Shown: piece by piece, positions 1-10,268 of the stretch
Numbering within the stretch: position 1 is the first letter of the stretch
Layout of the letters: every line of letters begins with the position of its first letter
Source of the DNA: Sabellastarte sp. h YS-2021
Lineage: Eukaryota; Annelida; Polychaeta; Sabellida; Sabellidae
Assembly: GCA_964017235.1 (NCBI GenBank)
Contig: OZ024927.1
Coordinates: 28,229,160-28,293,159, forward strand
Direction of reading: 5' to 3'
Length of the DNA stretch: 64,000 bases
Notes under the pieces: model-generated
The model's database searches: none
Seen by the model: only the letters and a program-made list of their open reading frames with translations
What the model was told of the DNA's origin: nothing
Program-made: the position numbers and the translations under genes

Positions 1-2
1 AA

Positions 3-372
3 AACAAAGTTATGGATGAGTTTAGTGCCCCATACAGCCCCCACCAAAATGGTACTGTTGAACAAGGGTGGAGGACGGTGTTTGACATGGCAAGATGCAT
101 GTTGATTGAAGCAAATTTGCCAAAGTTTCTTTGGACTTATGCAGTATATACATCAGTATATATCAGAAACTGCTGTCTCAATCGGAGACTGGGGATTACC
201 CCATTTGAAGTAGTTACTGGGAAGAAACCAAACATCAGTAAGATGCAAATTTTTGGCACAAGTTGTTTTGCGCACATACAAAATCAACCATAGCTAGAAC
301 CACATTGTGAAAAGGGCACGTTTATTGGTTATGATAAGTCAAGTCCCACACATCTTGTGTATTTCAAGAGTA
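3..372 (+). pseudogene. Ty1/copia integrase, C-terminal fragment
   Basis: This is the distal integrase core of a copia-type pol polyprotein, cut by the window's left edge. The integrase would insert element cDNA into host DNA. An open stretch at 12-293 reads through YSPHQNGTVEQGWRTVFDMA, which matches the copia integrase segment carrying the catalytic Glu of the D,D-35-E triad, although the usual N-R after the Glu is altered. It continues into the conserved block with W-x-Y-A and the P-F-E-x-x-x-G-K-K-P motif. A stop follows at 291-293. The next recognisable pol segment lies in another frame, so this copy is dead. Family assignment rests on the motif string and on the copia RT, RNase H and LTR that follow. 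Confidence 0.88.
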
Positions 373-379
373 AAATCAA

Positions 380-1683
380 GTGAAAAGAGTAAGATGTGTG
401 AAATTCTGTGACAATGTAGTTCAGAAAGCTAAAGCTTGTGCCATTGAACCAGTTCAAAATGTAGACCAAAACATTGTTAAACCTTACATATCTCAGGATA
501 CTCTTGTTGAACAAGCTCAAGGTAATGACCAAAACAGTGCAGACCCAAACATATCTGATGATGACGCAAGTATCACTTGTCGAAAGTCAGCCAGAAAGCT
601 TGCTAAACCAGTCTATCTAAAAGGCTATGTCACAATGGTTGATGCCTCCATTGATCAAAACATTGACTATCTATATCAAATGGGCGATTTTGAAACTCCC
701 AAAACTTTTAAAGAAGCAATTCAGAGTGAAAACTCTATCAAATGGCATCAGGCAATGAAAGATGAAATTAGTGCACTTGATGAAAATGAAACTTTCGAGT
801 ACACAAAATTACCTGCAGGAGAAAATTTGATTGGTTGAAAATGGGTTTATACTGTCAAAAAAGATTCAAATGGTGAGGAAAGATACAAGGCTAGATATGT
901 AGCAAAAGAGTATTCCCAGATCCCAAATATTGATTACAAAGATACATTATCTCCAACTGCCCGTATTACGTCCATTCGCATGTTGTTACAGAGAGCCATG
1001 CAACAAAACCTAAAAGTTCACCAAATGGATGTCAAAACTGCATTTCTAAATGGGCCAAAAGATTGTGAACTTTATGTTGAACAACCAAAGAGATTTGAAA
1101 GGATGGAAACAAAGGGCGAAAAGCTTGTTTGCAAGCTTAACAAATCTTTGTATGGCCTGAAACAAAGTGGGGGAATATGGAACTTTAACTGACATGTGTG
1201 TGCACACAAAACAAACTCATGACTGCTGTGTTGTTTTACTCATGTGGGTAAATGATATCATAATAGCAGCAAATAGAAAGATGTATTGCAAAATGAGAAG
1301 CAAACACTGAGCAAACGGTTCAAAATTAAAGACCTTGGTCTATTATCTCTGTTCTTGAACATTCAGTTTGACTTTGAAGGTGATTGTGTTGCAATATATT
1401 GGAGAGTAAATATATAGAACAGATGCTTGACAAGTTTAGGATGAATGACTGTAAGCCAAAGGTTGCTCCTTGTGAAATGAATGTGAACAAGTTAAGAACA
1501 AGTGACTCAAAGCCACTAGAAGATTCATGTCTATATAAGCAAATTGTAGGAAGCCTAATATACTTGATGACATGCACAAGGCCGGATGTATGTTATAGTG
1601 TCAGTATGCTATCTCAGTTTCTAGAATATCCAACAAAAGCACATCTGGAGTGGGCAAAGCATGTCCTTAGGTATCTCAAATGA
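380..1683 (+). pseudogene. Ty1/copia reverse transcriptase, frameshifted remnant
   Basis: Copia-type reverse transcriptase, which would copy element RNA to cDNA inside virus-like particles. Visible blocks in order: the WHQAMKDEISAL start of the domain (about 741-776), KWVYTVKKD (839-865), a YKARYVAKEYSQ block, HQMDVKTAFLNG with the first catalytic Asp (1019-1054), KLNKSLYGLKQS (1135-1170), a WVNDIII segment at 1245-1265 that replaces the usual VDD box, KIKDLG (1325-1342), and the QIVGSLIYLMTCTRPDV block (1540-1590). Damage: a TGA replaces the expected Trp codon at 836-838, about 100 bp of coding sequence seems to be missing near 1190, and at least three frame changes follow. The Asp-to-Asn change in the active-site box is at 1251-1253. 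A decayed copy, not expressed as one protein. Confidence 0.9.
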
Positions 1684-2176
1684 GCAAAATCTCAAAGTCT
1701 AGTTTTCAGAAAATGAACAGAACTGAAATTACAAGGTTTTAGTGATTCTGATTGGGAAAATTTGGAAGACAGAAAAAATGTTAGTGGTTACTGTTTCATT
1801 ATGAACCCAAATAGTGACATGGTTTGTTGGAAGAGCAGAAAACAAGCATGTGTTGCCCTATCCACTTGTGAGCGGACTATGTGGTCTTAGTTTTGTGCGT
1901 TCAAGAAGCAAAGTTTTTGAGGTGTCTGTATGAAGATTTATCGGGGACACGGTTGACACTGTTGACATTTTTGTTGACAATCAGAGCGCCATAGCCCTAG
2001 CCAAAAATCCTGTGCTCCACCAAAGAACAAAACACATAGACATTAAATATCACTTTATCCGTGCAGAAGTTCAAAAGGGCTATATATTGCTGAGGTGTAT
2101 TCCATCTGAACAAAATCTTGCTGACATGTTTACAAAACCAATCACATGCAAGAGATTAGACAACTTATTCATTTAA
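1684..2176 (+). pseudogene. Ty1/copia RNase H, remnant
   Basis: C-terminal RNase H domain of the copia pol, which would degrade the RNA strand of the RNA-DNA hybrid. The blocks GFSDSDWENLEDRKNVSGY (about 1738-1794) and CWKSRKQACVALST match the copia RNase H start. After a frame change, VDNQSAIALAKNP (about 1972-2010) and HQRTKHIDIKYHFIR (2019-2063) are present, followed by the typical end ADMFTKP (about 2121-2141) and a stop at 2174-2176. In-frame stops at 1714-1716 and 1888-1890 and one frame change show decay. The segment runs directly into the polypurine tract and the LTR, as in intact copia elements. Confidence 0.88.
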
Positions 2177-2433
2177 GGGGGTGTTGAGTTAAACGGAAAT
2201 GTTGTCGTACTTTCCCAGATTCTCGTAATATTCGCGGACTATTAGGTAGATGGTCAGACCAGTACTAAAAACTAACGACGCCTTATGTAGAGGGTAAAAA
2301 CGTGCTTCCAGCAATTGTTTTGTGTGTGGTAAGATGTGGAGTTATTTGTGTAATAAGAATATGGAATAAAAGACAGTTAAAACTTATTCCAGTTTATTTT
2401 AATCTACCCACAATGGCTACAAGCCTCCCAACA
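2174..2433 (+). repeat. copia polypurine tract and 3' LTR
   Basis: A purine tract (AAGGGGG, about 2174-2181) directly precedes a 252-bp LTR at 2182-2433. The LTR starts TGTTG and ends CAACA, a 5-bp terminal inverted repeat within the universal TG...CA ends. An AATAAA polyadenylation signal lies at 2365-2370. The 5' LTR is outside the window, so LTR divergence and target-site duplication cannot be read here. Confidence 0.85.
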
Positions 2434-2683
2434 AGGTTTCTTTGTGTAAAGTGAAAATGTTTATCATATGTAAATATTACTATTAAGGTACAGATTCACT
2501 ATCTGTCTAAGAGGACAAAGGTCAAGGTGGGGACCTCCCCAACCCTTCTATCTTAGTGAGTGCAGTACAAACAATTTATTCAGTGTAGGCTGAATTATTT
2601 TGTGTACAAGTAAATTAAGGAGAAAGTAAGTGGAGAGGTTTATATTTTGACTTATTCTAAAATCTGACTGATTTTCGTCAACA

Positions 2684-3371
2684 GTTTGCAAAGTCTCAAA
2701 CCTCTGTACAAAATGTCAGAATTAGAAATATAAATACAGGAAAATGACACATTTTAGGTAATTATTATGCATGTATCAAAATAGTTTTTCCTATCCTTTC
2801 CGATCCTCACATTTGTAAACCTTGTTGCAAAGCTATTGTTATCCCATCTCATTGATCACAAGTCCATCTTTTGAGACATATGTCAGTCTTAAAGCCATCT
2901 TTTTGATTGCAAACCTGTCACAAATTCTGGGATCGTATACCTACCGAAACCTTTCGTGACATTTGAAAAGATTTGAGTTCAACAACAAGATTGCCTTTCC
3001 CAAAGCAATAAAAGTATGTGATGTCAAAAGAAGCCATCCCGATCCAAAAGGTGCATGGGTTTGCAAAGTCTCAAACCTCTGTACAAAATGTCAGAATTAG
3101 AAATATAAATACAGGAAAATGACACATTTTAGGTAATTATTATGCATGTATCAAAATAGTTTTTCCTATCCTTTCCGATCCTCACATTTGTAAACCTTGT
3201 TGCAAAGCTATCGTTATCCCATCTCATTGATCACAAGTCCATCTTTTGAGACATATGTCAGTCTTAAAGCCATCTTTTTGATTGCAAACCTGTCACAAGA
3301 TTGCCTTTCCCAAAGCAATAAAAGTATGTGATGTCAAAAGAAGCCATCCCGATCCAAAAGGTGCATGGGTT
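2684..3371. repeat. 375-bp imperfect tandem duplication
   Basis: The block at 2684-3058 is repeated from 3059 with a period of 375 bp and almost no substitutions. The second copy lacks 65 bp that correspond to 2924-2988; the junction lies at a short CAA repeat, consistent with slippage or microhomology deletion. No coding content is recognised in the unit. The following broken reading frame begins inside the end of the second copy. Confidence 0.9.
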
Positions 3372-4640
3372 TGTGATGGGAAAAATCTGGATAGGATTAA
3401 AAAGATGGGTTGGAGATGTCTTTTCGATGGGGATGGGATTAAAAAGATCACATCAATCCAGGCCTCAGTGTTTATTTCATGGTAATAATTTAAAGAGTGA
3501 AGACACTTGTGGAATCAAATTGGAGAGAAATTGAGGCCACACAGGAAGTTCCAGAGATTGAGGCTACACAGGAAGCTCCTCAGCAGACTAGACTGGAGGA
3601 TATTCAGGAGGCTACATTGGAGGCTACACAGGAGATGACTGTCAAAGGTTGTACTGAAGAAGGGGTTTACCACAAAGGCACGAGGGCAGCTGCAGCTGTT
3701 TTCACTGAATAATAGGAGATGATGCTTATAGACATCCTGAAGGATAATGAACAATTTCTGTGCAGAATAACATGAACAAGGCTGCCTGCAAGTGTTGGTT
3801 GAAGAGTCAAAGGACAATATATGGAAAGCTAACACACACTAAATCATGCCAAGGTACCCTTCATCTGACTGATAGGCAGAAGTGGCTGAAACAGAACTTT
3901 TCATTCCTCCATAATCTCACCGTGTGGCATTTCTCTTCCAATAGTGCTTTCAAGCCTGCATGTGAGGCCATAGTTTCCAGGCCACCCAATGCTGGCCTAT
4001 CTGAGGAGTCCCACCAGCCCATAGCCACAGAGAGCATGCCAGTGGAGTTTCAGATGTGGATCAACCAAGGAGCCAAGGAGATTGTGTGGCACCTCCCCGA
4101 ACCCTTCCCAAAAGCTGCCACACCCTAAATTAGTGAGGCCGAGTTCCAGCTAGTAGCCCAGGAGAGGCAAAAGTTAGACTTCCTGGAAGATAAACTGGAG
4201 TGTATGTTATTCAAAACCCATAACAACCTGACAGCTGCCTATCATGATTGGCTTTGATTCAAACTGAAGAGAACCGTCAACAGAGTCATTTGAAGACTTT
4301 AAAGTGAAGACATTTGAGTTGATCCGAAACCTCAATAGCAAGGATAGGCAGCAACAAGAGCAACAGAGCTTATTGCAACAGGCAATATGTACCACATTTG
4401 GGTCTACTGCCTGATTCACCCAGCCAATAATTTCACATCAGCTGATGTCAGTCCAGCAGCAGGGCTGGCCATAGCAGAGATTTCACAGACATTATAGCAC
4501 CAGCCTATGCAGATACAGCTACCCGTCCAACAGCAAAAGCAGCCACCTGCCCAACAGCAGGTGCAGCAACAGCAAAAGCAGCCTAACTCTCCCTCATCCA
4601 AAGTCCAAACAACTTTTAAAGTTTAATGGGGAAGGGATAG
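3282..4640 (+). pseudogene. broken Q/E-rich reading frame, unassigned
   Basis: I do not recognise this protein. Open stretches at 3497-3712 and 3760-4128 look coding rather than random. The first carries a short repeated E-A-T-Q-E motif (IEATQEVPEIEATQEAPQ). The second contains a basic-aromatic block (LTDRQKWLKQNFSFLHN), and the same frame continues past a TAA at 4126-4128 with a helical segment, about 4135-4255, before a TGA at 4255-4257. A glutamine-rich tail, many CAG/CAA codons, follows at about 4510-4590. Stops and frame changes show it is broken. It faces a PIF/Harbinger transposase relic 0.6 kb away, so it could be the accessory DNA-binding gene that autonomous Harbinger elements carry. 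That is inference; no Myb/SANT signature is clear. It could also be an unrelated retrocopy. Confidence 0.4.
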
Positions 4641-4920
4641 CACCTTGCCATGCCTCACCCGGGTTTTACATCCTGTTCAACAGTCAGTGTCATATTGGAA
4701 TAGGTCGTCAACATTGCCACTTGTGGGGACTCGGAACCCACAGAGTTGACAGCCTATGATTAGATATCAAATTTGCTAACCACTAGCCCACCAGGGTCCA
4801 AACGATTTTAAATTTAAATGGGGAGGGTTGAAACCCTACTATACCTCTGTCATGCAATGACCAAACAAGTTTTATTTTAAATGGGGGAGGGTTCAAGCCT
4901 TACCTCACCTCAGTGATACA
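4620..4920. repeat. short diverged repeats and a tRNA-like SINE head
   Basis: On the minus strand, 4797 down to about 4715 reads like a tRNA promoter half: GGGCTAGTGGTTAGC resembles box A and GGGTTCCGAGTCC resembles box B, at a plausible spacing. This is a typical tRNA-derived SINE head. Beside it, a word resembling AAATGGGGAGGGTT recurs near 4620, 4815 and 4880, and a related stretch lies at 6225-6255 on the other side of the Harbinger relic. Confidence 0.5.
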
Positions 4921-5214
4921 AAGGCCAAAAATGTGTGAGGTTAAATATAGTAAAGTTAAATTTATTGTAAACATAAAAACCAAGATACAATATGTATATA
5001 AACATTATCACTTGTGCAGAGGTAGCTATGGGAAATCTTATCACATGCCAGAAATACCTTTACACCAAAATATATACAATGAACATACTATTTGGAAATA
5101 TAATTAAATACAATTTCAAAAAGTGATGTATATCTTTAAAAAGTTCTAAAGAAATTACTGAAACAGTCCATTTTGGCTTTGTCATTTGATCAGTGTCCAC
5201 AGTTTATATCCTCT

Positions 5215-6110
5215 CTAGCTGCTAAGACACAACCCCTTCATTTCTGAAGTAATAAGCCAGCACACTTCGCTATGCCTTGCTAGCTTTATTAGGGTTTTGG
5301 TCCTGATATGGATATTATTCCTCCACAAAACTCCATCCAATTTCAAACCAATGTTCTCTGGTTGAAACTGTCCACAGCCAAATCTCATCCACAGTGAATT
5401 GTGCAGGATCACACAAGCCGTAATGACACACAAATACCTTCTGGCCAATATACCGAATGCATTCTCCACAACCCTTCTCCTGTGGTTGATCTGGTAATTG
5501 TAGACCCGATTATTGATGTCCAAGGTTCTATGGGAGAAGGGATTCATTAGCCAGGTTTGCAGTGGAAAAGTGTCATCTCTGAGGATGAAATAGTAGACTT
5601 TCAGCCTGTTATCCACAATGGCTCCGTTGGTGAAACCAATGGTGTTATCATCTATCTTTCACCATAGGTCAGTGTGCTAAAAAGTCTGCCCATGAGAACT
5701 GGATCCAGCAACAATGTCATGCCAAATAAACTTGTAATCATCATCAACCAGGTCTAGCAGAACCTGGAAATGGAATCCCTTATAGTCAACGTATTTTCTC
5801 CCCGCTGATCTAGGACATCTGATGGGGATGTGCTTGTCGCCAATGGCGTGGGGCATGATCCATCTCTCCCAGAATTACCGCTGTCTCATGCCAGTCCTTG
5901 AGGCAGGTGGGACAACCAACAAATTCATCTTGGTACTGCCCAATGATCACATTACACATCAGGGACGATGCAGTTTATGGTTGACCGCCCTATCATGAAT
6001 GCATACTGGAGGGACCAGTACTCCTGTGGAGAGATGTCAAATGGGCCAACATCAGGTTCTTGTCAGGGGTTGTTGGGAAAAAGCTGGTTTTCCTCTGTAG
6101 GTGTCAGGCA
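5215..6110 (-). pseudogene. PIF/Harbinger DDE transposase, broken
   Basis: Minus-strand relic of a PIF/Harbinger (DDE_Tnp_4 type) transposase, the nuclease that would cut and paste the element. From N to C: a segment with FMIGRSTINCIV (about 6005-5970) like the family's helical N-terminal region; RWIMPHAIGDKHIPIRCP (about 5866-5812), matching the family block around the first catalytic Asp; YVDYKGFHFQVLLDLVDDDYKF (about 5795-5730) with the second Asp region; then the clear ORF 5616-5215 with ILRDDTFPLQTWLMNPF, RVYNYQINHRRRVVENAFGIL (catalytic Glu in VVENAFG) and CVILHN. Frame changes and stops separate these blocks, so it is inactive. Terminal inverted repeats were not found by eye. Confidence 0.85.
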
Positions 6111-6439
6111 GAGTTCTATCTCATAACATATCTCTGGCAACATCTGCAGGGGTTCCAACCCTTCACATCTCTGTCGTACAAAATGTTAAGCCACAAGGCC
6201 TAACTCCACCTCATTCAAAGTGAGACAACTTTTAAAGTTCAATGATGAGGGTTCACGGTGGCCCTCATCCTTCTCCTTCTTTGAACAACTCTGTCTGAAT
6301 CTCGTAATCATCTTACCTAACTCTAACATTTCTCTAAAAAGTGTAAGAAATATCACTTGTTATGTAGCAGGTCATTTATTACTTGACTCAGCATTGAAAC
6401 AAGATGCACTCGGAGAGAGCAGAATGCTCGACTAGATGT

Positions 6440-8270
6440 AACAGAGTGCATCTTTGGGTTTATTTTACACAATATTCAACATATTGTTGAAAGTTATTTC
6501 TACATTTTATTTCTTAAACTATCATTTCACGACAATAAAATACAATAATAATTGATATACTTTAGAGCGCAGGCTGGATTTTGGCTTCAGAGTGCAAAAG
6601 CGTAAATTTGCGACTATTATTTAGGCTCTTCCAAATGCAAACTGGCTTTTACTGTTCAGCTGCAAAAGTGTAATTTGGTGCCAAAAATGTTGTTGCTCCA
6701 AATGCAACGTGTTCAAATGTGTAGTTTCCATCTATTTTCTTAAGAAAATACTTCATTTTTACACATTTGCTTTTTAATAGTAGAATGGGTATCTACACAT
6801 TTTTACACTTTGGCATATTAACGCAAAGTATTTTATGAAAGTTTCTTGATGCCGGAAATTTGTTTCATTTGACACTGATGATATTAATATAATTGCAAAA
6901 CGTTAGGGTACAAAAATATGTATATGACTAATGTGGAAGAAAGGCTGGTGTTTAGTTTAAATGATCTTTACATGATCTTAGTGGGAATAAATAATAATTT
7001 AATTAATCTTCAGTGAAAAAAATTATTTAATTATTGCCAATTTTCCAACATACCTTCTGGGGTTGGAACCACACCTCAGAGGTGGGAAGCGGGTGTGTTA
7101 CCAGTGCAATACCATGGCCCCAAACATAAAATAAATATTTTGAAAATTTTAATGAAGCCAGGTAAAAGTGTTTAAAATTTAATTTCCCCTTAAACACAAT
7201 AAATTTCATGGTGAAGAAAAGCTATACAGGTAATATGACAGGGGCATTGATTATGATTATTGTTTTGAGTAATGCAATTTGTACAAATAAAACAGTGCTT
7301 GATATTTTAGTAGACAATGTATTCTTAGATTGTTTGAATGTAAAATAATTTGAAGTAACATACAACATTATCAACAGTTAGTAATTATGCAAAATACAAG
7401 TACTAATGTTGAAGCTATTTGAGTTTCCAATGATAACTTGTAAATGCATAAAAAGTAGCATCAGTTGAATATTAGTATATTTCAGTCACATTTGTCAGTA
7501 AAATGACACATTGGTGGTTTAAAAGATTTTGAAATACAGAAAGCGTAGATGCAAAAATGTGTGGCTAATGGTAAATTGTGATAAAAACTGCTAACAAAGT
7601 GTAAATATGCAGCATATTTTTATCATAACTTTTCAAGAATACTTTTGCAGATGTGTAAAAATGCATAAGTTCTTCTCATCAACTCATTTTTACACTCTTG
7701 CAGCTACAATTTTTGTTTGTAATCAAGTTGTAAATGTGTAAAATTGCAGGATTTATGGTCATATTCTGACGCAAAGTTTTTAAAATTCAGCAAAGCAAAT
7801 AACATTTTACCAGAACCAAGTTTTTGGAAAAACTAAATAGTTTCAATAAATATTATTCATTTTTACCAAATTTTGTTTGTCTACATGTAAAATAGATAAA
7901 TGACTGGACATAAATCTTACCTGGGTGATATATGGTGATCTTAGGATCAAAACACACAAAGACAATAAGTTGTATCTTATTTTCATTCATGCACAAGGAA
8001 AATCTAATTTTTACTTTACAAAAAACATACATGATTTGATTAAAATATACACTAAATAAGCAGAAACTTAATCTTTAACATGACAAAATAATAAAAATAT
8101 CACCACACAAATAGCACTTAAGCAGAATTTTCCCAACCTCCTGCTTGTAACACTTGTTGCATCCATACTATTCAAAATGACCAGTAAAAGGACAAATCTT
8201 CAGGACCAACAACTTCCTTGAGAAGTCCTTCATTGCCACCATGAAATTTAAGGCAAAGCTCATTTAAGTC
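6440..8270. other. AT-rich stretch with diverged short repeats
   Basis: No coding region is seen. Words like TGCAAAAGTGTAA and TGTGTAAAAATGCA recur in both orientations in two zones (about 6560-6830 and 7550-7770), resembling a decayed short-period repeat. A tRNA-like SINE head lies on the minus strand at about 7125-7060 (CACTGGTAACACACCCGC as box A region, GTGGTTCCAACCCC as box B region). The rest is AT-rich with nothing identifiable. Confidence 0.45.
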
Positions 8271-8274
8271 ACTG

Positions 8275-9117
8275 CTATACAATGTTGTTTACAGGAAATT
8301 GTTTTATGCCGGTTTTCATAATTGAAGGAATATATGTACATCTCTTTTCTTGGACAAAACATACTTTACTTGCACAAAATATATGTATATATGCATATAT
8401 ATACCTGTGAAATTGAATTTTTATCCAGTTTTTAACATTTATCCACAGTTCGTTTGATTCTATACAATCTGAAAATAAATGCATTATACTCTCACTTTGG
8501 TTACCACAGAGGCTGCATAGGTTTGAATCAGAAATTTTTAATTTATTCAGGTATTCATTGGTACCTAAAATCATATATAAAATGCGGTACTGAAACCATA
8601 CAAATGTGTTGTCAGTTAAAGACTGGAAGCAGATTTTATATAATACTTTCCAATGATCTCTGTGTAAAAGGTAGTCAAATTCATTGCTCCACTTAATTTC
8701 GCAAAGGGGTACATCAGATTTTTATACCAATCCGTCTTGCTTGCGTTTGTTATTCATTTGATCTAACTCAGTTTTAGAGACTTTTCAAAATTAAAAATGC
8801 TGACCATTTTTAATCCATCATCAAAATAATTTGCACAAATGGTTTTTCTTGAAATTTTATCAGGCTTTCCTCCCCATAGGTAACCAAAAATTAAATCATT
8901 AATGTTTTTCAAAAACTTGTCTGATACTGGTACTGAGATGAAAAGTTGATTAAATTTGGATAAGACTAGGGTTTTTATCACGGTTATTTTGTAAATCGGG
9001 GTAAGAATGCGATATTGCCCAGATTTATTATTTTACTAGCTTGGTTAAGTATTTTATTATAATTCATTTCTGGTATTTCTGGTAAGTCAGTAGAAAATTC
9101 CATACCAAGTAATGTAA
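8275..9117 (-). pseudogene. L1/Tx1-type LINE, 3' part of ORF2
   Basis: The distal part of an L1/Tx1-clade ORF2 on the minus strand. From 9117 down it reads a block beginning LGMEFSTDLPEIPEMNY, then ITVIKTLVLSKFNQLFISVP (about 8995-8930), LIFGYLWGGKPDKISRK (about 8905-8855) and a GLKM block: the region just after the RT active site and thumb. The ORF 8574-8275 contains CSLCGNQSESIMHLFSDC, the CCHC-like zinc-binding region (zf-RVT) that ends L1/Tx1 ORF2. In-frame stops (for example near 8985) and frame changes show decay. It continues the element at 10269-12320 across an interrupting LINE. Confidence 0.85.
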
Positions 9118-10268
9118 AATTGCTGCACTCCAGCATGGGGTCCCCCAGGGCTCCATCCTTGGTCCAATTCTATTTTCCCTCTACACAAACCCAATTTGTT
9201 CAATCATTCACTCTCACAGTAGTATTGATCACCATTTCTATGCCAATGACACTCAGTTATACATAATAATCTCACCAACAAATTTCTCTCACTCTATACA
9301 AAAGCTAAAAAACTGCCTAAACGACATTCAAATTTCATGTTCGCAAACAAATTAAAACTCAACCCTGAGAAAACTGAGTTTATTCTGATAGGCTCCAAAA
9401 ATAACCGTAAACAACTCCTTCCTCACTTTCCGATCAATATTCTCGGTAATCAGGTCTCACCAGCACAAAGTGTTAGGAACCTTGGAGTGGTGTTCGACTC
9501 CAATTTCTCATTCTCAGACCATGTGTCACAGGTCATAAAGTCCACCAGAGTTCATGCGAGAGACCTCTAGAGAATTTGTCCACTTCTAGACCTTAATACA
9601 TCAGTTCTTTTAACAAATGCTTTAGTGAGCAGCAGATTGAACTACTGCAATTTCCTATTCTTATCACTTACAGATTTTGAGGTAAGAAGATTGCAGTTAG
9701 TCCAAAACTCACTCTGTAGGGTTGTCACCCATTCCTCTAAATACTCTTACATTACCCCTCAACTGAAAAAAACTCCACTGGCTCCCTGTCAAATATAGGA
9801 TACAATTTAAAATTGGTCTCATTACATACAAAATTCACAACCAGGGTCAACCAGTTTACCTAAGAGAATTAATTCATCCCTACACCTCTTCCAGGAATAC
9901 AAGGCAAAGTACCCCTAAACTCAAGTTCCTTCACACCCCCACTTTCAACTGTAAGGTTCATAAATCAGTCAAACTTTTCTCCAATTCTTTCAGTCACTAT
10001 GCCCTGGTTCTTTGGAACTCTTTCCCCTTCCAAATAAGAAATAGCCCCTCTGTCACATCTTTCAGGAAACACCTCAAAACCCACCTCTTTAATTCCAGTT
10101 TCCCAACTTAGCTTCCTTCCCTCTTGGTCACACCCACAACTCCGGAGTTTTGACCTTGAACGCCCCTCACTCTCCTTATGATAATGATTTTTGTTAAGTC
10201 AGCACACTGAGTTCCCCTTTGTGGGGAAGATATTGTGCCTGCAAAGCAGTAGATTAGATTAGATTAGA
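9118..10268 (+). pseudogene. CR1/L2-type LINE, 5'-truncated 3' end
   Basis: A plus-strand non-LTR retrotransposon tail lying inside the L1/Tx1 relic. It opens at the RT motif GVPQGSILGPILFSLYTN (about 9137-9190), followed by the active-site box HHFYANDTQLY (9230-9262), where Asn (9245-9247) replaces the first Asp of the family's YADD. Then come KLKLNPEKTEFILIGS (9349-9396), NLGVVFDSNFSFSDHV (9479-9526) and the C-terminal FRKHLKTHLFNSSFP (about 10062-10106). After the stop there is a TTCCCC...GGGGAA hairpin (about 10212-10230) and a short tail of ATTAG repeats (about 10246-10268). Several stops and frame changes break the frame. The truncated 5' end fits incomplete target-primed reverse transcription. 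Confidence 0.87.

Noticed and set aside
10246..10268. Telomere-like repeats (TTAGAT)
   Set aside because: Short, directly after a LINE 3' UTR, and shared with other copies of the same LINE, so it is the LINE tail.
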